From an uncultured Alistipes sp. (GTDB lineage Bacteria; Bacteroidota; Bacteroidia; Bacteroidales; Rikenellaceae): a stretch of DNA of 8,027 nt. The notes under the pieces were generated by a model. The model was given only the letters and a program-made list of their open reading frames with translations. It was not told the DNA's origin and did no database searches. The position numbers and the translations under genes are program-made. The stretch's first letter is position 1, and each line of letters begins with the position of its first letter. The DNA lies in assembly GCA_934754975.1 (NCBI GenBank), contig CAKVKI010000119.1:1-8027 (forward strand), in the 5' to 3' direction. Below are positions 1 to 4,951 of this stretch, piece by piece.

Positions 1-176
1 TGCTGGAACAGTTCGACGAACGAGACGTAAATCATCACGCCGCCCGACAGTCCCAGCGAGAACGACAGCAGCCGCTTGTTGGTGCGGCGGGCGAAGAAAG
101 CGATTGCACTGCCGATGCCGGTAGCCAGGCCGGCTCCGAGCGTCAGCAGCAGCGGGATGAGGATATTGTGTTCCAT
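1..176 (-). CDS. zupT: ZupT-like ZIP family divalent metal transporter, N-terminal part (cut by window edge)
   Basis: Only the first 58 codons are visible; the gene runs off the left edge. The start is the ATG at 176-174, giving [20 protein letters not shown], followed by a short positively charged loop (RRTNKR, about residues 30-35) and a second hydrophobic stretch with [20 protein letters not shown]. Two membrane helices are apparent, at about residues 4-28 and 37-57. The pattern '[21 protein letters not shown]' closely matches the N-terminus of ZupT of the ZIP family as I remember it from E. coli ([24 protein letters not shown]). Family members import zinc and other divalent metals across the inner membrane. 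The metal-binding histidine-rich and HNxPEG segments lie beyond the window, so function is by homology of the N-terminus only. It is separated from the phosphatase operon by a terminator and has its own -7 element, so it is probably an independent unit. Confidence 0.82.
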   Translation of the reverse strand, partial: MEHNILIPLLLTLGAGLATGIGSAIAFFARRTNKRLLSFSLGLSGGVMIYVSFVELFQ

Positions 177-204
177 ATTGACAGGCTGTTTGTCTTTGAC
201 TTCG

Positions 205-212
205 CAAATATA
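205..212 (-). promoter_or_regulatory. Bacteroidota-type -7 promoter element for the zupT-like gene
   Basis: On the minus strand the bases read TATATTTG, an exact match to the Bacteroidota -7 consensus TAnnTTTG. It lies 28 bases upstream of the ATG at 176, which would give a leader of about 20 bases. The -33 element is poor: the nearest candidate is TTTC at 233-230, about 17 bases upstream. It sits just downstream of the terminator of the preceding operon, as expected for a new transcription unit. No Zur-like operator was recognised. Confidence 0.5.
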
Positions 213-234
213 GTGCTTTTCCGGCGAAAGAAAT

Positions 235-266
235 AAAAAACCGGACCTTTGCAGGGTCCGGTTTTT
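235..266 (-). terminator. Rho-independent terminator after the HAD phosphatase gene
   Basis: A perfect 7-bp stem, CCGGACC (241-247) with GGTCCGG (255-261), encloses a 7-base loop. It is flanked by A235-A240 on one side and T262-T266 on the other, so the stem can extend with A-U pairs and either strand would carry a U-tract. It begins 19 bases after the stop codon of the HAD gene, so it most likely ends the minus-strand phosphoesterase operon. The symmetry makes it formally bidirectional, but no plus-strand gene approaches it. Confidence 0.85.
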
Positions 267-284
267 CTGATGGAACTATTTGTT

Positions 285-1151
285 TTACTTATTGTGCGCT
301 TCGCGGATCAGCCGGCCCAGCACTTCGATGCTGTCGGCGGTGATGTGCGGCTGCGGATCGGCTTTGTCGGCTACGTCGAGCGTCGTCTCGCCTGAGAGTA
401 CCAGCACGCCCATCGCTTTGGCGTTGTGGGCCATCGTTACGTCGGTGTAGATACGGTCGCCGACCATGGCGATCTGGTCGGGCTGCAGACCGTGGCGCGA
501 AAGGATGCCCGAAAGCATGTTGGGGTCGGGCTTGCCGAGCGTGATGTCGGGACGCCGTCCCGTGGCATGCCCGATGCAGGCGCAGATCGAGCCGCAGTCG
601 ACCAGCACCGTCGGCTGGTCGGTGGGGCATACGCGGTCGGGATTGGTGGCGATATAGGGCACGCCCTGCGATACCCACCACGCCGCGCGGCAGAGCCGGT
701 CGTACTGCAGCGTCATGTCGAACGCAGCGACGATTACGTCGGGCACGTCGTCGGCCGAATCCGCCGTTGATTCGAATCCGGCGGCTTCGAACTCCGAGAT
801 CATGCTCGGCGTGCCGAGCAGGAAGAGCCGTTTGGCCGCGGGGGAGTGCTGTTTGATGTAGTCGATGGTCGCCAGCGCCGTCGTATACATCTCTTCGCGT
901 GTGGCATGGATGCCCAGCGTTTCGAGTTTGTGCAGGTAGTCAGCGATGGATTTGGAGGGATTGTTGGTCAGGAACGAATAGCCGATTCCCATCTCTTTCA
1001 GCCCTTCGAGGAAGGGCTTGGTATAGGGGAAGAGCGACATGCCCATATAGATCGTGCCGTCCATGTCGAGCGCCACGTGTTTAATGCCGCGCAGTCGCTC
1101 CATCAGTTCTTCGTGTGTGTAAACCGAGCGGAATTTGTCGAATGTTGCCAT
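285..1151 (-). CDS. HAD superfamily subclass IIA phosphatase (NagD / phosphoglycolate-glycerol-3-phosphate phosphatase-like)
   Basis: A 288-residue protein with all four HAD motifs: LDMDGT with nucleophile D29 and acid D31, TNN with T62, GKPDP with K207, and GDRIYTD with D232 and D237. ATNPDRVCPT (168-177) and the CGS-x8-ATGRRPD run (about 186-202) before GKPDP are typical of subclass IIA, which has a large C2 cap between motifs II and III. There is no signal peptide, so it is cytoplasmic. Known relatives remove phosphate from nucleoside monophosphates, 4-nitrophenyl phosphate, phosphoglycolate or glycerol-3-phosphate; the exact substrate cannot be read here. The start ATG shares one base with the stop codon of the upstream GDPD gene (TAATG), suggesting translational coupling. 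The open frame continues upstream to about 1616, but that part overlaps the GDPD gene and reads as arginine/proline-rich shadow sequence, so I chose the internal ATG. Given its GDPD partner, glycerol-3-phosphate is an attractive substrate (inference). Confidence 0.93.
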   Translation of the reverse strand: MATFDKFRSVYTHEELMERLRGIKHVALDMDGTIYMGMSLFPYTKPFLEGLKEMGIGYSFLTNNPSKSIADYLHKLETLGIHATREEMYTTALATIDYIKQHSPAAKRLFLLGTPSMISEFEAAGFESTADSADDVPDVIVAAFDMTLQYDRLCRAAWWVSQGVPYIATNPDRVCPTDQPTVLVDCGSICACIGHATGRRPDITLGKPDPNMLSGILSRHGLQPDQIAMVGDRIYTDVTMAHNAKAMGVLVLSGETTLDVADKADPQPHITADSIEVLGRLIREAHNK

Positions 1152-2047
1152 TATTTTCGTGTTAGATTGAGATGCTGGAACAGGTAGGGATAGTCGGTTT
1201 CGATTACGTCGCATCCCGTGGGGATTTCGAGTTCGTAACCTTTGATTTTCTCGGCGTCGGTCGCCCGTCGGTCGTGGGTCGGGGCGAGCGAAATCATGCA
1301 CATCACGCCCTTCTCGTGCAGCTTGCCGTAAAGCTCCTGCTGGTCGGGGAGCATCATCGTGCCGACATAGGCCATCATCTGCCGCCACGGAATCCGCTCT
1401 TCGGCGTATTCGCCGAACTCCTTCATATTCTTGCACCAGCACGAGAACATCGCCTGCGGATCGCGGTCCAGGTAGGTGCGGGCCTGCCGGGCGTTGCGCA
1501 CGGTGTACATTACGTTGGCGGGCGCCAGCCGGTTGATGAAGTCCGACATCACCTCCAGCGGCACGTCCTTGATGTCGAGGTTGAGGATGGTCTTGCCCCG
1601 GCTCCAGTCGATGCATTCTTCGAGCGTCGGAATCTTATAGGCCGTGATGTTGCCTTCGCGGTCCTTGAGGAAGAACTGCTGCAGCTCCTCGTAGGTGTAG
1701 TCCGACACCTTGCCCGTGCCGGTGGTCGTGCGGTCGATCGTGGCGTCGTGCATCAGCACGATCACGCTGTCCTTGGTCAGGCGCGGGTCGATTTCGAAGA
1801 ACGAAGGCATCATCGAAAGAGTCTTCTCGAACGACTCGATACAGTTCTCGGGATAGCCCGTCACCATGCCGCCGCGGTGGCCGCTGACGACGATCGGACG
1901 CTCCGGGGCGTACCGGAACCAGTCGTGCAGCTGGGTGCGGCTTTTGATGTCGATATAAAAAGGTCCTTCGGCCTTTTTACCGCCTTCGGCGCATCCCCAC
2001 AGCAGGATGCCCAGCGTAAGGGCGGTCAGTAGTCTGAAAGTTTTCAT
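1151..2047 (-). CDS. Glycerophosphodiester phosphodiesterase (GDPD) lipoprotein
   Basis: A 298-residue GDPD-family enzyme, which splits glycerophosphodiesters into glycerol-3-phosphate and an alcohol. The N-terminus is a lipoprotein signal peptide: K2, a hydrophobic run to about residue 17, and lipobox LWGC with C19 as the lipidated cysteine. The TIM-barrel GDPD signature is complete: GHRGG with H57 and R58, PEN with E67 and N68, FEIDPRLTKD with metal ligands E85 and D87, and LMHDATIDRTTTGTG with H100 and D101. NLDIKD (D158, K160) replaces the more usual EIK/EVK on the next strand. GTMM and ETDYPYLF near the C-terminus fit the last barrel strands. The length is normal for a single-domain secreted GDPD. 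It lies 8 bases downstream of the calcineurin-like phosphoesterase gene and its stop overlaps the HAD start, so the three are one operon. The cysteine is followed by AEGGKK rather than a clear acidic surface-export signal, so a periplasm-facing location is as likely as the surface. Confidence 0.93.
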   Translation of the reverse strand: MKTFRLLTALTLGILLWGCAEGGKKAEGPFYIDIKSRTQLHDWFRYAPERPIVVSGHRGGMVTGYPENCIESFEKTLSMMPSFFEIDPRLTKDSVIVLMHDATIDRTTTGTGKVSDYTYEELQQFFLKDREGNITAYKIPTLEECIDWSRGKTILNLDIKDVPLEVMSDFINRLAPANVMYTVRNARQARTYLDRDPQAMFSCWCKNMKEFGEYAEERIPWRQMMAYVGTMMLPDQQELYGKLHEKGVMCMISLAPTHDRRATDAEKIKGYELEIPTGCDVIETDYPYLFQHLNLTRK

Positions 2048-2055
2048 GGGTGGTT

Positions 2056-3249
2056 TTATCGGTTGTTTTTCGTAATCTTGTGTTCTTTCAGCACATTGCC
2101 AGCCGTGTTGACTACCCGGATGTCGATGCCCTTTTCGTCGGCCTTGACGACCGTTTTGTCGTTGTTGGAGTTAATCAGGATCGGGAAATCGGTCCCGCGG
2201 CTCCTGTCCTCGATCCATTGGTAGCGGTGGTAGTGGCCGCAGAGCATCAGGTCTATGCCGCTTCCGTTGAGTATCGGGATGAACAGCCTCTCGATTTCCA
2301 GCTCGCCGTGCCAGCCGCGCCCCTTGTTGGGCGGCATGTGGATCAGGACGATGCGGTAGGGCGCCGACCGGAACTCTTCGCCGGCGACCACACCCCTGAG
2401 CCACTGCGCCTGCTGTTCGCGGTAAGCGTCGGCGGTCGAAAGCCCGTAATAGCGGATGTCGCTGTCGGGTTTGTCCTCGCAGCCGTCGAGTACGACGAAG
2501 AAGACGGGGCCGCGGCGGAACGTATAATAACTTTCGCCGGTCGGCGTGGGGAAGTAGTCGAGCCAGCGCTGGGCGAACTTGCCGCGTCCGTCGTGGTTGC
2601 CGCGCGTCACGACCAGCGGAATGCCCGCCGGGGTGAGCAGTTCCGACGCCGATGCGAGGAATCCTTTGAAGAGCGCCTCTTCCGATTCGATCGAATTCAG
2701 CAGGTCGCCGTTCAGGCATACGAAGCCGGGCTTCTGTTTCGGGGCGTCCTGAACGAGCAGCCGGAAGACGGAATCGCGGCCGTGGATGTCGTTCACCATC
2801 CAGAATTCCAGTTTGTTCTGGTCAGGACTGAGCGTGGTGGCGGGGTAGGGTGCATGTTTGAGGATGTCGCTGCCGTAGCCTTCGCCCAGGACGACCCGCT
2901 TGTTGCCTTCGTCGTTGAGTACGGCCTGCTGCATGATGCGGTAGCGGTAGGTTTTGCCCGGCTCGAGTCCGCTGACGCGAACCCGGTGCTGTTTGCCCAG
3001 ACGCCGCCGTCCGAGATGCGAGTCGTAGTATTTGGGGCGTTCGACGGCATAGAAGTGCGTCCCGTCGTCGGGCGCCGTTTCGACCCATGCCGCTGCATCC
3101 GTCGTTGTCGTCCAGACCACGGTGAATCCGTCGTCGGTCACATTTTGGAGGTAGGGACCTCCGGCGATGCGTACGGACGGTTGGGAAAAAACCGGATTTG
3201 TAAAGAATAGCGCAAAAAAGCAAATTAATAAAAATGGCGTATTTTTCAT
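2056..3249 (-). CDS. Secreted calcineurin-like phosphoesterase with fibronectin-like N-terminal domain
   Basis: A 397-residue protein. Residues 1-22 form a signal peptide with a hydrophobic run LLICFFALFF and likely cleavage near VFS/Q, with no lipobox cysteine. Residues about 25-110 look like the beta-sandwich seen at the N-terminus of purple acid phosphatases (GGPYLQNVTDDGFTVVW, then SGLEPGKTYRYRI). The catalytic domain (about 147-345) carries the dimetal motifs NDIHGRD (D154, H156), NGDLLN (D182), RGNHDGR (N218, H219), LIHMPP (H304) and GHYHR (H339, H341). These are the standard metallophosphoesterase ligands. It uses D-x-H and lacks the purple-acid-phosphatase tyrosine after GD, so it is not a true purple acid phosphatase despite the N-terminal domain. 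Substrate is unknown; phosphomonoesters or phosphodiesters are possible. It is the first gene of the second operon, with its own promoter and an AAAAGGA ribosome binding site. Confidence 0.92.
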   Translation of the reverse strand: MKNTPFLLICFFALFFTNPVFSQPSVRIAGGPYLQNVTDDGFTVVWTTTTDAAAWVETAPDDGTHFYAVERPKYYDSHLGRRRLGKQHRVRVSGLEPGKTYRYRIMQQAVLNDEGNKRVVLGEGYGSDILKHAPYPATTLSPDQNKLEFWMVNDIHGRDSVFRLLVQDAPKQKPGFVCLNGDLLNSIESEEALFKGFLASASELLTPAGIPLVVTRGNHDGRGKFAQRWLDYFPTPTGESYYTFRRGPVFFVVLDGCEDKPDSDIRYYGLSTADAYREQQAQWLRGVVAGEEFRSAPYRIVLIHMPPNKGRGWHGELEIERLFIPILNGSGIDLMLCGHYHRYQWIEDRSRGTDFPILINSNNDKTVVKADEKGIDIRVVNTAGNVLKEHKITKNNR

Positions 3250-3255
3250 ATTGTT

Positions 3256-3262
3256 TCCTTTT
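3256..3262 (-). promoter_or_regulatory. Shine-Dalgarno-like ribosome binding site of the secreted phosphoesterase gene
   Basis: The minus strand reads AAAAGGA, then AACAAT, then the ATG at 3249, a 6-base gap. This is the only clear Shine-Dalgarno-like sequence in the window; the other visible starts have A-rich or featureless leaders, as usual in Bacteroidota. It supports the chosen start and the idea that this gene opens a new transcription unit. Confidence 0.6.
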
Positions 3263-3278
3263 GCCGTGCATTATTTTA

Positions 3279-3310
3279 CAAAAATAGATAAAATCTGTCC
3301 GGTTCCAAAA
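3279..3310 (-). promoter_or_regulatory. Bacteroidota promoter (-33 TTTG, -7 TAnnTTTG) for the phosphoesterase-GDPD-HAD operon
   Basis: The minus strand carries TTTTG (3310-3306), a 19-base spacer, then TATTTTTG (3286-3279). The latter is an exact match to TAnnTTTG, and the spacing is as expected for the Bacteroidota primary sigma factor. Transcription would begin around 3272, leaving a leader of about 22 bases before the ATG at 3249. The -33 element lies in the loop and the spacer covers one arm of the upstream gene's terminator hairpin, so the two signals overlap physically. Confidence 0.65.
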
Positions 3311-3328
3311 CGAAACCGGACAGATTTT
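3290..3328 (-). terminator. Strong Rho-independent terminator after the lipoprotein phosphoesterase gene
   Basis: A perfect 15-bp inverted repeat, AAAATCTGTCCGGTT (3290-3304) with AACCGGACAGATTTT (3314-3328), has a 9-base loop. On the minus strand it is followed by ATCTATTTTTG, a T-rich tail. It starts 10 bases after the TAA of the lipoprotein phosphoesterase gene, so it should end the SusC-SusD-phosphoesterase transcript and separate it from the downstream operon. Confidence 0.9.
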
Positions 3329-3338
3329 GAAATTATCG

Positions 3339-4883
3339 TTAATTTATCGCAGGATAGTCGCTTTCCGCTCCTGTCGTGAAGACCGATTGCGTATATACCC
3401 GCCCGAACGGATCGGTTGCCCGGACCTCTACGGATGCTTGCGGATTTTGCAGCGTGTAGTAATAAAGGTGCGAGTTGTTCGTGCGGTCGTAGCTGCTTGC
3501 ACTTCGGCCGAGTACGCCGCAGTGGTAGCCGGAGGCCCATGCGTCGCGTTTGGTCCCTGCTGCGAAAGGCAGCATCGAACCCGTTTTCGCCCCGTTTTCG
3601 TAAACGTCGATCGTCCATGCGGCGTCGGCGTTCCAGATATTGGCCACGATCTGGTCGGATGCCGTGTAGGAGAATCGGTACGGGCCTGGGAAAACTTCGT
3701 CCGCACGGTAAAGCCGTATCTGGTAATCGGCCGTGATGTCGGTGGCTTTGTAGTGCCACCTTTTGATGCCGGCGCCTGAAATGTCGTAAACGGCGTAACC
3801 GTTGGGGGTGCCGTCGGTGTTGATCGTCGAATACCACCATGCGCCGCATGCCGCACCGTGTATGTGTTCGTAGATGCTCTTGTCGGTGTAGACGTTGTTT
3901 TCGGCATAGTGCGTGTGTCCCGACATGACGTGTACCTCGGCATACCCTTCGAGCAGGGCGAGCGCCGCCTGCACGTTTTGGGCGCTGCCGCTGTTGCGCA
4001 GCGGAATGTGTACGCAGAGAATCACCATTTTTTCTTTGGGGACGAAGCTCAGGTCCTGGCGCAGCCATTCGATCTGGTCGTCGCGGAAACCGGTGCTGTA
4101 ATCGTCGTGGTTGGGGAAGAGGATGTCGTCCATGGCCACGATGTGCGCGCCGCCCCGGTTGAACGAGTAGTTGACCGGACCGAACTTGTGTTCGAAGAAG
4201 CGCTGCGCCGCAATGTCATGCTCTACGGTGTAATCGGCTTTTTTTACCGAGATCACTGCATTGTCATGGTTGCCCATGACTTGGAACACCGGCATCTGCG
4301 TATTGGCCTGCGACATGGCGATCTTCATGCGGGGCATGAGGTTTATGACGTCTTTCGTGGCGCTGTTCCAGATGATGTCGCCCAGCGTGATGCCGTAGCA
4401 GGGGACTTCGGACGCTGCGGCCTGAGCTGCGATGTCGGGCACGGTTTCGGATGTGAAGCGCGCGATGTGGGTCAGCGTCTGGCATTGCGGGTCGGCGATG
4501 CAAAAGAGCCGGAAGTCGTTTTCCGCACCGCCGGGCAGCGGCCGCAGCGTGAAGTCGTAGCGCTCTTTTTCGGTAAGCTGCTGCCAGAAATAGGGTGCGC
4601 CTTCACTCATGGGTACTTCGCAGGTTTCGGGGACCGAGATGAATACATGGTAGGCATTGGCGCTGCGTGAGAGCTGATAGACGCCGTTTTCGTCGGTTGC
4701 GGCGCAGGTGAAGCCGTCGCTGACGACTACGCCCGGCAGTCGCCGCCCTCCGGTGTCGGTCACTACGCCGTAGATGTCGGTCTGTTCCCCGATCGGCGTT
4801 TTGACCGGAATCTGATCGTCGTCCGAGCAGCTTGCGCTGAAGAGCAGGGCGAGGAGGGTAAATAAGGATATGAATCGTTTCAT
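3339..4883 (-). CDS. Surface lipoprotein calcineurin-like phosphoesterase with accessory N- and C-terminal domains
   Basis: A 514-residue lipoprotein. Lipobox SASC gives lipidated C19, followed by SDDD, the acidic Bacteroidota signature that sends lipoproteins to the outer face of the outer membrane. Residues about 36-115 form a carboxypeptidase-regulatory-like beta domain (YGVVTDTGGRRLPGVVVSDG, ATDENGVYQL). The metallophosphoesterase core (about 123-330) shows ADPQCQ (D131, Q133), LGDIIWN (D169), MGNHDN (N205, H206), CVHIPL (H292) and SGHTHY (H323, H325). The usual D-x-H is D-P-Q here, as in the ADPRibase-Mn and CPPED1 branches of the fold. The C-terminal about 150 residues (from roughly 355) are beta-rich. 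This three-part layout matches the Bacteroidota family I know as MetallophosN-Metallophos-MetallophosC. The gene lies 68 bases after susD with no promoter seen between, so it is probably co-transcribed with SusCD; it is followed by a strong terminator. It would act on the captured substrate at the cell surface; the substrate is unknown. Confidence 0.92.
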   Translation of the reverse strand: MKRFISLFTLLALLFSASCSDDDQIPVKTPIGEQTDIYGVVTDTGGRRLPGVVVSDGFTCAATDENGVYQLSRSANAYHVFISVPETCEVPMSEGAPYFWQQLTEKERYDFTLRPLPGGAENDFRLFCIADPQCQTLTHIARFTSETVPDIAAQAAASEVPCYGITLGDIIWNSATKDVINLMPRMKIAMSQANTQMPVFQVMGNHDNAVISVKKADYTVEHDIAAQRFFEHKFGPVNYSFNRGGAHIVAMDDILFPNHDDYSTGFRDDQIEWLRQDLSFVPKEKMVILCVHIPLRNSGSAQNVQAALALLEGYAEVHVMSGHTHYAENNVYTDKSIYEHIHGAACGAWWYSTINTDGTPNGYAVYDISGAGIKRWHYKATDITADYQIRLYRADEVFPGPYRFSYTASDQIVANIWNADAAWTIDVYENGAKTGSMLPFAAGTKRDAWASGYHCGVLGRSASSYDRTNNSHLYYYTLQNPQASVEVRATDPFGRVYTQSVFTTGAESDYPAIN

Positions 4884-4922
4884 TGCAGTTCGTTTGATTT
4901 GTGTTACGTGTCGTTTCCCCAG

Positions 4923-4946
4923 CCGGAATTTGCGGTTCCGGTCCGG
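4923..4946 (-). other. Small GC-rich stem-loop in the susD-phosphoesterase gap
   Basis: CCGGAA (4923-4928) pairs with TTCCGG (4936-4941) around a 7-base loop, and a second TCCGG copy (4942-4946) could pair with the same arm instead. There is no T-tract on the minus strand, so this is not a terminator. It may stabilise the 3' end of the susCD transcript, or be chance in GC-rich DNA. Confidence 0.3.
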
Positions 4947-4951
4947 AGCGG

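Noticed and set aside
180..194. GACA-TGTC inverted repeat in the zupT leader as a possible zinc-repressor operator
   Set aside because: Only four bases per arm and no resemblance to a Zur-type box; too weak to call.
1152..1616. N-terminal extension of the HAD phosphatase by 155 codons
   Set aside because: It overlaps the GDPD coding region in another frame and translates to arginine/proline/glutamine-rich sequence, while the internal ATG at 1151 gives the normal HAD-IIA N-terminus and a TAATG junction.
1172..2032. Plus-strand open frame (286 codons) opposite the GDPD gene
   Set aside because: Antisense shadow of a confidently identified GDPD; no signal, motif, promoter or ribosome site.
2050..3210. 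Long plus-strand open frame (386 codons) opposite the secreted phosphoesterase
   Set aside because: It is wholly antisense to a gene with complete catalytic motifs and a signal peptide; its translation is valine/arginine-rich low-order sequence with no recognisable motif, as expected of a complementary-strand shadow in GC-rich DNA.
3271..4068. Minus-strand 265-codon frame spanning the terminator and the end of the lipoprotein phosphoesterase gene
   Set aside because: Arginine/histidine-rich shadow frame overlapping an intact gene and crossing a strong terminator.
3858..4670. Plus-strand open frame (270 codons) opposite the lipoprotein phosphoesterase
   Set aside because: Antisense shadow with no domain pattern; the minus-strand gene explains the region fully.
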